Source: Halogeometricum sp. S1BR25-6 (GTDB lineage Archaea; Halobacteriota; Halobacteria; Halobacteriales; Haloferacaceae). From it: DNA of 64,000 nucleotides. The stretch lies in the NCBI RefSeq assembly GCF_031624495.1, contig NZ_JAMQOP010000001.1:248001-312000 (forward strand), written 5' to 3'. Under the pieces are notes generated by a model. That model made no database searches. It saw nothing but the letters and a program-made list of their open reading frames with translations, and was not told the DNA's origin. The translations under genes and the position numbers were made by a program. This document shows, one piece after another, positions 35,674-43,922 of the stretch. Numbering within the stretch: position 1 is the stretch's first letter; every line of letters begins with the position of its first letter.

Positions 35674-36957
35674 ATGAGTGACTATGCCCCCGTAAGCGAG
35701 CATCTCGACGATGTGGAGAGCGCTCGCACAGAGGGACGACGCAAGATGGATTGGGCGCTCCAGCACATGCCCATCCTGACGGAACTCCGCGAGCAGTTCG
35801 AGGCCGAGAAACCCTTAGAAGGCGAAGTCATCGGCATGGCGATGCACGTCGAGGCGAAGACGGCCAACCTGGTCGAACTCCTGGCCCTCGGCGGCGCGGA
35901 AGTTGCCATCACCGGCTGTAACCCGCTGTCGACGCACGACGACGTGAGTGCCGCCCTCGACGCCAACGACGCGATTACCTCCTACGCCGTCCGTGGCGTC
36001 GACGACGACGACTACTACGCCGCCATCGAGTCGGTCATCGACCACGAACCCACCCTGACCGTCGACGACGGGATGGACATGGTGTTCGCCATCCACGAGG
36101 AGCACCCCGAACTCATCGACACCATCGTCGGCGGGTGCGAGGAGACGACGACGGGCGTCCACCGCCTCCGCGCGATGGACGAGGACGGCGCGCTGAACTA
36201 CCCCGTCTTCGCCGTCAACGACACGCCGATGAAGCGCCTGTTCGACAACGTCCACGGCACCGGCGAGTCCTCCTTGGCTAACATCGCCATGACGACGAAC
36301 GTCTCCTTCGCCTCGAAGAACGTCGTCGTCGCCGGCTACGGCTACTGCGGAAAGGGCGTCGCGAAGAAGGCCTCGGGCCAGAACGCGAACGTCGTCGTCA
36401 CCGAAGTCGAACCCCGCCGCGCCCTCGAAGCGCACATGGAGGGCTACGAGGTGCTCCCGATGAAGGAGGCCGCGAAGAAGGGCGATATCTTCGTGACGAC
36501 GACGGGTAACCGCGACATCATCACCGAAGAGGACTTCGAGGTGATGAAGGACGGCGCCATCCTCTCGAACGCCGGCCACTTCGACATCGAAATCGACCTC
36601 GACGCCCTCTCGGACCTCGCGAGCGAGGAGTACGACGCCCGCGACGGCGTCCGCGCCTACGAGATGGACGACGGCCGCCGCATCAACGTGCTCGCGGAGG
36701 GCCGCCTCGTCAACCTCGCCTCGCCCATCGCCCTGGGTCACCCCATCGAGGTGATGGACCAGTCGTTCGGCGTCCAAGCCGTCTGCGTCCGCGAACTCGT
36801 CGAGAACGGCGACGACTACGGGGCGGGCGTCCACGACGTGCCCGACGACCTCGACAAGGAAGTCGCCGAGATCAAACTCGCTGCCGAAGGCGTCGAGATA
36901 GACGCCCTCTCCGAAGAACAGCGCGAGTACATGGGCAGTTGGAGCCACGGGACCTGA
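35674..36957 (+). CDS. ahcY: Adenosylhomocysteinase
   Basis: 427 residues from the ATG at 35674 (MSDYAPVSEHLDDVESAR). VIGMAMHVEAKTANLVELLALGGAEVAITGCNPLSTHDDVSAAL, VFAVNDTPMKRLFDNVHGTGES and the NAD site VVVAGYGYCGKGVAKKASGQNANVVVTEVEP are canonical, as is GHFDIEIDLDAL. It splits S-adenosylhomocysteine into homocysteine and adenosine, keeping methyltransferases active; several of those are in this window. Confidence 0.96.
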   Translation: MSDYAPVSEHLDDVESARTEGRRKMDWALQHMPILTELREQFEAEKPLEGEVIGMAMHVEAKTANLVELLALGGAEVAITGCNPLSTHDDVSAALDANDAITSYAVRGVDDDDYYAAIESVIDHEPTLTVDDGMDMVFAIHEEHPELIDTIVGGCEETTTGVHRLRAMDEDGALNYPVFAVNDTPMKRLFDNVHGTGESSLANIAMTTNVSFASKNVVVAGYGYCGKGVAKKASGQNANVVVTEVEPRRALEAHMEGYEVLPMKEAAKKGDIFVTTTGNRDIITEEDFEVMKDGAILSNAGHFDIEIDLDALSDLASEEYDARDGVRAYEMDDGRRINVLAEGRLVNLASPIALGHPIEVMDQSFGVQAVCVRELVENGDDYGAGVHDVPDDLDKEVAEIKLAAEGVEIDALSEEQREYMGSWSHGT

Positions 36958-37002
36958 GGTACGCGACCGACGCTGACGACGCCGACGGCGCCGCCGCACT
37001 TC

Positions 37003-37164
37003 TCACCCGATTTCACCGAACGAGTCGAACGCGTCCCAGCACTCGCAGTCCAAATCGTCCAAGGAGGTCACCTCGTCCGGCAGACTGGACACCGGCATCC
37101 CGCCGCCCACCGCCTCACAGTCGCCCGTGTGCATCGTGAAGTCGTCGCTCGACATCGTGTACAT
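37003..37164 (-). CDS. Small acidic Cys-containing protein
   Basis: A 53-residue frame from the ATG at 37164 (MYTMSSDDFTMHTGDCEAVG, then GGMPVSSLPDEVTSLDDLDCECWDAF). The TATA box CTTTTTATAG at about 37186-37195 on the minus strand is 25 bases upstream, which favours this start over the ATG at 37155. One Cys near residue 16 and a CEC pair near residue 40 could bind a metal. No family recognised. Confidence 0.65.
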   Translation of the reverse strand: MYTMSSDDFTMHTGDCEAVGGGMPVSSLPDEVTSLDDLDCECWDAFDSFGEIG

Positions 37165-37242
37165 CGAACACTAGTCAGATTCCCAACTATAAAAAGCTCA
37201 CTCGCGCTCGCAGGGGCAGCGAGCGGAGCAGGGGCCGGTCCG

Positions 37243-37443
37243 CTACCGCGTACGGTCGTCCATCTCGTCCGCCTGTCGGCTCACGTCGTTCAACGCCTTC
37301 TCCTGTTCGCCGCGTGCGATGCCGCCGGACTCCGCGTGGCGGCCGTCGTACTGTCGCCGCGGGATGGCGTCCCAGACGGAGTTCTCGCCGTCCCGGTCCG
37401 CCGAGACGAAGGCGCGGAGCCGTTCGAGGAGTCGGAGGGCCAT
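37243..37443 (-). CDS. Small charged protein
   Basis: 66 residues from the ATG at 37443 (MALRLLERLRAFVSADRDGENSVWDAIP). An amphipathic N-terminal helix is followed by a polar Arg/Glu/Asp-rich part without membrane segments. The composition and third-position GC fit a real gene, but I do not know the family. It sits 48 bases downstream of the FNT channel gene on the same strand and may share its transcript. Confidence 0.6.
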   Translation of the reverse strand: MALRLLERLRAFVSADRDGENSVWDAIPRRQYDGRHAESGGIARGEQEKALNDVSRQADEMDDRTR

Positions 37444-37491
37444 GCCTCGGAGTAGCACGTCGGAAAAGTTAATGTTCGGGTCGCCGCGGCG

Positions 37492-38319
37492 TCACCGCGA
37501 GGTGGTGGACCCGGCGCGGACGACGTGCCCGTACTTCAGGAGGGCGACGAAGACGGAGCCGCCGATAGCGTTGCCCACCGTCGAGACGGCCATGAACTCC
37601 GCGAACGTGGCGAGCCCGATTTTGGGGGAGAATATCATGGCCGGAAGCACCTCGACGATGCCGGCGATGCAGTGCGGCAGGTGGGCGATGCCGATGGTCG
37701 TGGCGACGAGCCAGACGAAGAACGTCCGGCTGATGGTCTCTTGGGCGGCGGAGACGAGCCACGAGAGCAGTCCCATCAGCCACCCCGCGAGGATGGCGGC
37801 GGCGAACTTCGCCTCGGGGGGATGGTCGACGAGCTTCAGGGCGATGTCGACGAACGCGCTCGGGTCGACGATGCCGAACGAGGGGGCGACGGTGACGGCG
37901 ATGAGGGAGAACGCGACGGCGCCGACGATGTTGCCGGCGTAGATGATACCCCACAGGCGGCCGAGTTGCTTGACCGAGGCGTCGCCGTTGAGCACCGGAA
38001 CCACCGCTAAGGTGGTGTGTTCGGTGAACAGTTCCGACCGGCCGAGGACGACGAAGATGAACCCGATGGCGTAGAGGTTCGCGAGGACGATGCTGCTCGT
38101 CACGTCCGACCAGGTGCCCGCCGCCGTCGTCGCCACCGTGGCCATCAGCAACGGGCCGAATCCGATGTCCAACCCCGCCGACAGCGCCGAGAGGAACAGG
38201 CCGCCCGACGGGCGCTGCAACTCGTTCAGCCCGTGTTCTATCTCGGTTTGGAGGATGGCGCTCATCGGCGTCTGGTCGTCAGAGCTACTCTTCATCTCCC
38301 CTTCGCTTGCCTCGCTCAT
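37492..38319 (-). CDS. Formate/nitrite transporter (FNT) family channel
   Basis: 275 residues with six helices. Motifs: [82 protein letters not shown] and [21 protein letters not shown] channels pass formate, nitrite or hydrosulfide with protons. The [10 protein letters not shown] helix differs from the GNxLVCL of formate types, so the substrate is open. A charged N-terminal tail of 30 residues precedes the first helix. Confidence 0.88.
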   Translation of the reverse strand: MSEASEGEMKSSSDDQTPMSAILQTEIEHGLNELQRPSGGLFLSALSAGLDIGFGPLLMATVATTAAGTWSDVTSSIVLANLYAIGFIFVVLGRSELFTEHTTLAVVPVLNGDASVKQLGRLWGIIYAGNIVGAVAFSLIAVTVAPSFGIVDPSAFVDIALKLVDHPPEAKFAAAILAGWLMGLLSWLVSAAQETISRTFFVWLVATTIGIAHLPHCIAGIVEVLPAMIFSPKIGLATFAEFMAVSTVGNAIGGSVFVALLKYGHVVRAGSTTSR

Positions 38320-38415
38320 TCAATCGAACTGTCGGGCGGGGGCTTGAAAATCGCTCTTGCCGTTCCGGGCGTTTCCTTCGTCTCATTTAAGAACGGCCGC
38401 GGCCGAGAGTCGTCC

Positions 38416-38862
38416 ATGTCCTCGAACCGAAAGGGCGACCGCAGGGAGCGCGAACTCGTCAACCGCCTCGACGAGGCCGGGTTCGCGGTCATGCGCGCGC
38501 CGGCGTCCGGGAGCGCGACCGAACGCGAACTTCCGGACGTCCTCGCGGGCAACGGCGAGGTGTTCTACGCCATCGAGGCGAAGGCGAGTTCGGGTCGGCC
38601 CATCTACCTCCAGGGCGAGGAGGTGGAGGCGCTCATCTACTTCTCGCAGAACTTCGGCGCGAAGGCCCGAATCGCCGTCCGGTTCGACCGCGAGGACTGG
38701 TACTTCTTCCACCCGGGCGACCTCTACACGACCGACGGCGGCAACTACCGAGTGAAAAAGGAGACGGCGCTCGCGGAGGGGGAAGCGTTCGAGTCGTTCG
38801 TCGGCGGCCCGGCCCAGAGTAGACTGACGGACGTGAGCGAGGAGTCGGCGGACGGCGACTGA
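38416..38862 (+). CDS. hjc: Holliday junction resolvase Hjc
   Basis: 148 residues from the ATG at 38416. [61 protein letters not shown] holds the active site: Glu of RERE, Asp of LPDVLA, and Glu-x-Lys of [22 protein letters not shown] is the usual dimer region. It cuts four-way junctions during recombination. The C-terminal 30 residues form an acidic tail. Confidence 0.95.
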   Translation: MSSNRKGDRRERELVNRLDEAGFAVMRAPASGSATERELPDVLAGNGEVFYAIEAKASSGRPIYLQGEEVEALIYFSQNFGAKARIAVRFDREDWYFFHPGDLYTTDGGNYRVKKETALAEGEAFESFVGGPAQSRLTDVSEESADGD

Positions 38863-38952
38863 GCGAGGACGCCGACTCCGGCCCTCTCGAACCCCTTCGT
38901 TTCCACTGTACGATGACGCGCGTCTCGCGTCCGTCTGACGCGGGTTCGGCGC

Positions 38953-39690
38953 TCAGACCAGCGACGCCTGCCGCGTCTCCGGCCGGTCCGACGCCGTCGC
39001 GTGCCGGACTGACTCGGCGTCGGCGAAGTCGGATTCGACCGGGCGGAGACGCGAGGCGGGGAAGCGGTAGCGCGTCCGTCCCGCTAAATCCTCGACGCCG
39101 CCCGAGAGGGGCAGCGAGTCGACGTAGACGGCCTCGAAGACGGGTTCGTGCCGGCCGTAGTTCTCGTTGCTCTCGTAGTCGGCGACGAGCCTTCCCCCTC
39201 CGGTGGCCGACTCGTCGGCGCGTTTGCCCGTCGCGCGGACGACGACGAGGAGGCTCTTCGTCTCCCTGTCGCGCACCAAGTCGCCGGGGGCGTGAGCGTG
39301 TCGCTCGCAGAGGGTGGGCGCGGAGTCGAACATCGGGACGAACGTCCGGCGGCCGCAGACGGCGCAGGCGCTCGTTCGCTCGCCGGGGGCCGGAATCAGC
39401 CTCTCGTTTATCTCGATGGCGACGCGGCGCAGGTGCTTACAGCGGGCGCGTCTGATTGCGCTGTCCGGACAGGTGCAGGTTCCGGTCTCCACGTCGACGA
39501 CGTACGTTCCGCCGGTCGTCTCGACGACGTACCGGCCGTCCCTGAGCGGTCGGATGGCCATCGCTTCGGCGCGGGCGCGGCGCGTGCGGCCGGCGAACCC
39601 CTCGGCGGGGAGAGTCGTCATCCGTCTCACGGGGCGGACAGCGGGCGCGGAACGGGCTGTCGACGCGGGTGTGTTTCGGGTGTGCGTCAT
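38953..39690 (-). CDS. SWIM zinc-finger protein
   Basis: 245 residues. The SWIM motif CTCPDSAIRRARCKHLRRVAIEI (CxC...CxH) lies near residue 73, after YVVETTGGTYVVDVETG. A second zinc pair CAVCGRRT with LCERHAHA follows near 110-135. SWIM domains bind nucleic acids or proteins and are linked to recombination factors; its location next to hjc is suggestive. Start at 39690 or at the Met at 39621 cannot be settled. Confidence 0.8.
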   Translation of the reverse strand: MTHTRNTPASTARSAPAVRPVRRMTTLPAEGFAGRTRRARAEAMAIRPLRDGRYVVETTGGTYVVDVETGTCTCPDSAIRRARCKHLRRVAIEINERLIPAPGERTSACAVCGRRTFVPMFDSAPTLCERHAHAPGDLVRDRETKSLLVVVRATGKRADESATGGGRLVADYESNENYGRHEPVFEAVYVDSLPLSGGVEDLAGRTRYRFPASRLRPVESDFADAESVRHATASDRPETRQASLV

Positions 39691-39948
39691 GGGTGATTCG
39701 TGCCGAGAGAGCGTCTCTATCGTCGCTCTCCCGCTGTATTCTCCTACGTCCCCGACGGAGGTAAACCCTCGTTTCGTCTCGAAACAACGGACGATTTTTG
39801 TGCGACTACCGGTCCGAGTTCGCGTCGCCGCGAAGGGTCGTCGCCACCCCCAACCGACGCATATTCGAGTTAATTCGAGACAATTTAACTAAATTAGGAT
39901 AGTCAATATCTATATTATATGTGGACAAACGGATACGTAACGACCGTC
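39691..39948. promoter_or_regulatory. AT-rich divergent control region
   Basis: The 258 bases before the secreted coiled-coil gene are unusually AT-rich from 39870 on. A TATA box TATATTATAT (39911-39920) lies about 30 bases before the ATG at 39949. The repeated ATTCGAG at 39862-39868 and 39873-39879 may be a regulator site. Confidence 0.5.
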
Positions 39949-40851
39949 ATGAGACGAAGCGCAACCACGGCGATGACCGCGATGCTGCTGATCGCGGCAC
40001 TGACTATCGTCCCGATGGCGGGTCTCGCCCAGTCCGACACGGCGACCCCTGCGACCCCGACGCCGACGGCCGACTCCGAGTCGACCGACAACGAAAGCGT
40101 CAGGTCGGGAGAACTGCTGAGCGGCGTCCTCGCCGTTCAAGACGCCGAGATAGACGGCGAACTCGAAACCCGCGCGTTCGGTATTCGGGTGGCACAGGCG
40201 GCGACGGACGAGGCGAAGGCCGACGTCGTCGCCGAGCGACTCGAATCGAACCGAGTGCGACTCGACGAACTCGAACGACGCAAAGCGCGGCTCGAAACCG
40301 CCCGCGAGAACGGGTCGATGAGCCGCGGACAGTACGAGGCGCGGATCGCCGGACTCACCGTCGAGACGGCGACCGTGAAGGAACTGACCAACCGCTCGGC
40401 GAACGCTTCGGAGGGGATTCCGAGCGAACTGTTAGAACGACGCGGCGTCAACGCCTCGGCGATCCACACCCTCGCGACGCGGGCCGCCGATCTGACCGGG
40501 CCCGAAGTCGCGGAAATCGCCCGCAGCATCGCGGGACCGAACACCTCCCGTGGAGACGCCTCGGAACGGCGCGAAGCGGCCGGCAACGCGTCCGCACCCG
40601 GTGACCGCGCCGCCGCCGGCGATAGCGAACGTCGGGGAACGGACGCGGACGGACGGCGCGGACCGGCCGCGGAAGCCGACGACACGACGACCGGCGACGA
40701 GAGCGCAACGACCGAAACCGCGACCTCGGAGTCGAAATCGGGGTCCCACCCGCGTGACTCCGGGACCGACGATTCCGATGCCGACCGTGAACCCGGCGGC
40801 AGCACGCGAGGCGCGGCGTTCGCGTCGATATCGGGGGACGACCGCGCGTGA
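39949..40851 (+). CDS. Secreted coiled-coil protein with disordered tail
   Basis: 300 residues from the ATG at 39949; an earlier ATG at 39919 would lie inside the TATA box. A signal peptide (TAMTAMLLIAALTIVPMAGLAQS) is followed by a Thr/Pro linker, then a helical coiled coil (AKADVVAERLESNRVRLDELERRKARLETARENG) and a long Ser/Glu/Asp/Gly tail. The last stop overlaps the next start (GTGA), so the two exported proteins are coupled. No family recognised with certainty. Confidence 0.75.
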   Translation: MRRSATTAMTAMLLIAALTIVPMAGLAQSDTATPATPTPTADSESTDNESVRSGELLSGVLAVQDAEIDGELETRAFGIRVAQAATDEAKADVVAERLESNRVRLDELERRKARLETARENGSMSRGQYEARIAGLTVETATVKELTNRSANASEGIPSELLERRGVNASAIHTLATRAADLTGPEVAEIARSIAGPNTSRGDASERREAAGNASAPGDRAAAGDSERRGTDADGRRGPAAEADDTTTGDESATTETATSESKSGSHPRDSGTDDSDADREPGGSTRGAAFASISGDDRA

Positions 40852-41564
40852 GCCGACCGACCGGTGAGGCGAGACGGCTACTGCGATTGCTGCTGGTCGG
40901 CGCCCTCCTCGTCGCCGGGACGGCGCCGACCGTCGTCGCGGCGGAACCGACCGACTCCGGACTCGTCGTCGAACTCCACGACGACGGAACCGCCACGGTG
41001 ACGCTGCGAACCACCTACGACTTGGCGCGCGAGGAGGAGGCGCGAGCGTTCGCGGAACTGCGCGAGGACGAAGGCGCCCGCGAGCGACTGGTCGCGAGGT
41101 ACGCGGAGAGAATGACCCGCGTGGCCGCGGCGGCCGAGGCGGAGACCGACCGGACCATGCGCATCTCCGAGGAACGCGTCGCGCTCTCGACGAACGACGG
41201 CGTGGGCGTCGTGGCGCTCTCGGTTCGGTGGGAGGGCCTCGCGGCGACGGACGACGGCCGACTCACCGTCGCTCACCCGTTCGCCAGCGGCTTCGACGTC
41301 GACCGGCCGCTGACGCTCGTCGGACCGACCGGCTACGACGCCGTCGAGACCGCACCCGCGCCCGACAGTCGGACCGAGAACCGCCTCGCGTGGGAGTCGG
41401 GGGCCGAACTGGACGGCTTCGAGGTGGCGTTCGCACCGTCCGGCGTCGAGACCGACTCGTCCGCGGACGGCCCCGACACGGGAACGAACGTCCCCGGGTT
41501 CGGTGCCGTCGTCGCGGTCGTCGCTCTGTTCGTCGCTGCGATGTCGGCTCGACTCCGCGAGTGA
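40848..41564 (+). CDS. Exported protein with PGF-CTERM anchor
   Basis: 238 residues, GTG start. Signal peptide LLRLLLVGALLVAGTAPTVVAA. A beta-rich region (SGLVVELHDDGTATVTLRTTYDLAREEEARAFAEL) and further strands lead to TGTNVPGFGAVVAVVALFVAAMSARLRE. That end is a PGF-CTERM signal: the PGF motif, a helix and Arg residues, cut by archaeosortase A and joined to a lipid. The protein is thus probably on the cell surface. Function unknown; translated together with the coiled-coil protein before it. Confidence 0.8.
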   Translation: MSRPTGEARRLLRLLLVGALLVAGTAPTVVAAEPTDSGLVVELHDDGTATVTLRTTYDLAREEEARAFAELREDEGARERLVARYAERMTRVAAAAEAETDRTMRISEERVALSTNDGVGVVALSVRWEGLAATDDGRLTVAHPFASGFDVDRPLTLVGPTGYDAVETAPAPDSRTENRLAWESGAELDGFEVAFAPSGVETDSSADGPDTGTNVPGFGAVVAVVALFVAAMSARLRE

Positions 41565-41714
41565 CCCGGAACCCCGTCGCCGTACCGGGCGGGCCGTGAC
41601 GGACGCCGGGAGTCGGCGTTCCGAGACGGCGCTCTCGCTCTCCGGCGTCGGGTCGCCGACGCTGTCGGCTCAGACTTCGAAGCGCTTTTAGAACGGCCGA
41701 CGGAAGGCGAGAGC

Positions 41715-41912
41715 ATGGCTCTCGAAGCGGAGATGCGTCGCAAGATCGTCGTCTCCGTCGCCGCAGTCGGCTTCTTCATCGCGCTCGTTGTGGGGGTCGG
41801 TGCGACCTACAACGACGGCGGACTCGTCGGGGACGGCGGCCTCGTACTCGTCGGCATCCTCGCGCTGTTCGTACTGGTGATGGGTATCATCGGCTTCATA
41901 CTCGACCGCTGA
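41715..41912 (+). CDS. Small two-helix membrane protein
   Basis: 65 residues: a short charged start (MALEAEMRRK), helices IVVSVAAVGFFIALVVGVGATY and GLVLVGILALFVLVMGIIGFIL, ending DR. It resembles haloarchaeal DUF-type membrane micro-proteins beside priL. Function unknown. It converges on priL, with 50 bases between the stops. Confidence 0.75.
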   Translation: MALEAEMRRKIVVSVAAVGFFIALVVGVGATYNDGGLVGDGGLVLVGILALFVLVMGIIGFILDR

Positions 41913-41962
41913 GCGCGGCGCTCCCGGTCGCTTGTCTCCCTCTCGTCGTCCAGTCGCGACGC

Positions 41963-43087
41963 TCAGTCCCCGTCCGCGACCGCCTCGCGCCAGTCGCGCA
42001 CCTCGCCGGCGTCCCGCAGGGCGCCCGCGTAGTACGACAGGGGATGTGAGATGGTCTCGCAGCGCTCGTCTCTGTTCACGCAGTCGCCGTACGACTGCAT
42101 GCTCGCACACGAGGGTGGGGCGAACTGCGCGCCCTCGGCGTCCGCGAGGTACTCGACGCGCGTCTCCATCCGCGCCGCCGCCTCCTCGTCGGCCCCGAGC
42201 AGCGTGGTCACTTCCGTCGCGTCCATGCCGAGAGCGACGAGGAAGGAGACGAGCGAGAACTCGCTGTGCGAGGCGAGCGACTCGCCGTTTCGGGCGCGCT
42301 GAACCAACTCCTTCATGCAGGGGGGAAACAGCCCGGGGACGACGGCGTCTACCTCGGCGCCACCGGCCGCGTCGTGGTCGTTCAGCAGGGTCCGCAGCGC
42401 GGCAACCTCCTCTTCGAGGGCGTCGGCTATCTCCTCGCCGGCCGCGCTCCCCCGCACGGAGAACGGGAGACCCTCGGCGACGCGGCGGCGCACCGCCTCC
42501 TCCAGCAGTCGGCGGAGTTCCTCTTCGGTCACGCGCACGTCGCCGGCGGCGAGTTCGCGGTTGACGAGGCGCCAGCGCTCGCCCCACTCGGCCGTCGAGA
42601 GCGTCAGGTACGCGCCCGCGTCCACCCAGTAGTGCGAGGGGTCGCGGCCGCCCCGGCGCCCGCCGCCCTCGGCGCGTTCGGGTCGCACGTCGCCCGAGAG
42701 GTCGAACTCCCGGAGCACGTCGTCCAGCGAGACGGTTCGCGTCCCGGTGCTCTGCAGGCCGTCGTCGTCGGATTCGAAGTCCGTCTGGAAGCGGTCGTGC
42801 GCCGTCGCGGCCTCCGCGGCGGCGTACTTGTCGACGGCGGCGGGGGTGTCCACGAGGGAGACGAGGATGCGCGCGATGGGGTAGGAGAGCAGTTCCTCGC
42901 GGTCGGTCCAGCGCCGTTCGTCTTCGGGGGCGACGGTGCCCTCCATCAGCGCGCGTTCGACCCGCTCGAGGCCCCGTTCGACGGCGGGGGCGTCCTCGGC
43001 GATGAGTTCCGCCGGCGAGATGTCCGCGTCGCCGACGGCGTCGCGCGCGCCGTCGAAGAAGGGATACCGGGCGAAGTGCGGGTCCAT
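41963..43087 (-). CDS. priL: DNA primase large subunit PriL
   Basis: 374 residues from the ATG at 43087 (MDPHFARYPFFDGARDAV). The C-terminal domain has the four Cys that hold a 4Fe-4S cluster: FPPCMKELVQRA, PPSCASMQSYGDCVNRDERC. The N-terminal half carries SYPIARILVSLVDTP and the SHYWVDAGAYL segment. It works with the catalytic PriS to start DNA strands. The priL-zinc protein-pcn surroundings match Haloferax, apart from the MFS gene inserted after the zinc protein. Confidence 0.93.
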   Translation of the reverse strand: MDPHFARYPFFDGARDAVGDADISPAELIAEDAPAVERGLERVERALMEGTVAPEDERRWTDREELLSYPIARILVSLVDTPAAVDKYAAAEAATAHDRFQTDFESDDDGLQSTGTRTVSLDDVLREFDLSGDVRPERAEGGGRRGGRDPSHYWVDAGAYLTLSTAEWGERWRLVNRELAAGDVRVTEEELRRLLEEAVRRRVAEGLPFSVRGSAAGEEIADALEEEVAALRTLLNDHDAAGGAEVDAVVPGLFPPCMKELVQRARNGESLASHSEFSLVSFLVALGMDATEVTTLLGADEEAAARMETRVEYLADAEGAQFAPPSCASMQSYGDCVNRDERCETISHPLSYYAGALRDAGEVRDWREAVADGD

Positions 43088-43237
43088 CGGTTCGGCTCGT
43101 CGTTGCCGGTCTGACCGAATAAACACGACGATTGGTGCGGGGTCGTTCCGGTTCCGCCCTCTCCTCGGAACTCGCTCTCGGCCCGCCGTTGACCCGACAC
43201 CGCACGACCTAAGACGGCGCGCGCCCTCCCCGACGAC

Positions 43238-43825
43238 GTGCCGCAGTTCGACTACCCGTGTCCCGACTGCCGGGCGACCAACAGTCTCCACGACGTGGAC
43301 TGCCGCTTCGAGGGGACGCCGTGGCCCGCCGTCGAGAAAGCCTACGTCGACGCCGTCGCGCGACTCACGGCGGGGCCGGTCGCCGAGGACGACCTCGAGT
43401 CCGAGGTCCACGGCGACTGGGACAACCTCCACCGCGCCGCCCTCGAACGGTTGAAGCGCGACGGCCGGGTGTCGGAGGCCAACGGCGTGCTCAGACTGCT
43501 GACCGCCGAGGAGTTCCGCGAGGAGGTCTCGGAACCCACCGCGGAGCCGATGAAGACCATCTACCGCCGCGGGAGCGTCCCCGGCTGTCACGACAACGCC
43601 GTCTTCGCCATGATCGCGTGGTACGAGATGGTCGGCCTCTCGTGGTCGGAGACGCGCGAGAAGGTGGTGTCGTGGCTCGAAGAGAGCGGAACGTGGTCCC
43701 GCGGCGGATTCGAGGAGGCGACGCCGGCCCAACTGGTCGACAGCAAGCGCCACGTCTACGAGGCGGGGTACGGCTGGAAGGAGAAGGCCCAGTCGGCGAA
43801 GCGCGTCATCGACCGCCACCGCTGA
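43238..43825 (+). CDS. Zinc-knuckle protein linked to priL
   Basis: 195 residues, GTG start. FDYPCPDCRATNSLHDVDCRFEG gives a CxxC-xn-C metal site at the start. The rest, with EDDLESEVHGDWDNLHRAALERLKRDGRV and VPGCHDNAVFAMIAWYEMVGLSWSETREKVVSWLEESGTWSRGGF, seems to contain a winged helix and a helical bundle. It is conserved next to priL in related haloarchaea from memory. Role in replication is only suggested by position. Confidence 0.75.
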   Translation: MPQFDYPCPDCRATNSLHDVDCRFEGTPWPAVEKAYVDAVARLTAGPVAEDDLESEVHGDWDNLHRAALERLKRDGRVSEANGVLRLLTAEEFREEVSEPTAEPMKTIYRRGSVPGCHDNAVFAMIAWYEMVGLSWSETREKVVSWLEESGTWSRGGFEEATPAQLVDSKRHVYEAGYGWKEKAQSAKRVIDRHR

Positions 43826-43922
43826 CTCCGTCTCCATCCTCCTCGCTCCGCTCTCCGCCCCCGAGCGCACCGCTCGCACGCCCCTCGCCCCCTTTTACGT
43901 CGTTACCGTCCGTCTCTCCCGC

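Noticed and set aside
41688-43205. 505-codon minus-strand frame overlapping priL
   Set aside because: Extremely Arg-rich and out of phase with the conserved Fe-S Cys motifs of PriL; a shadow frame.
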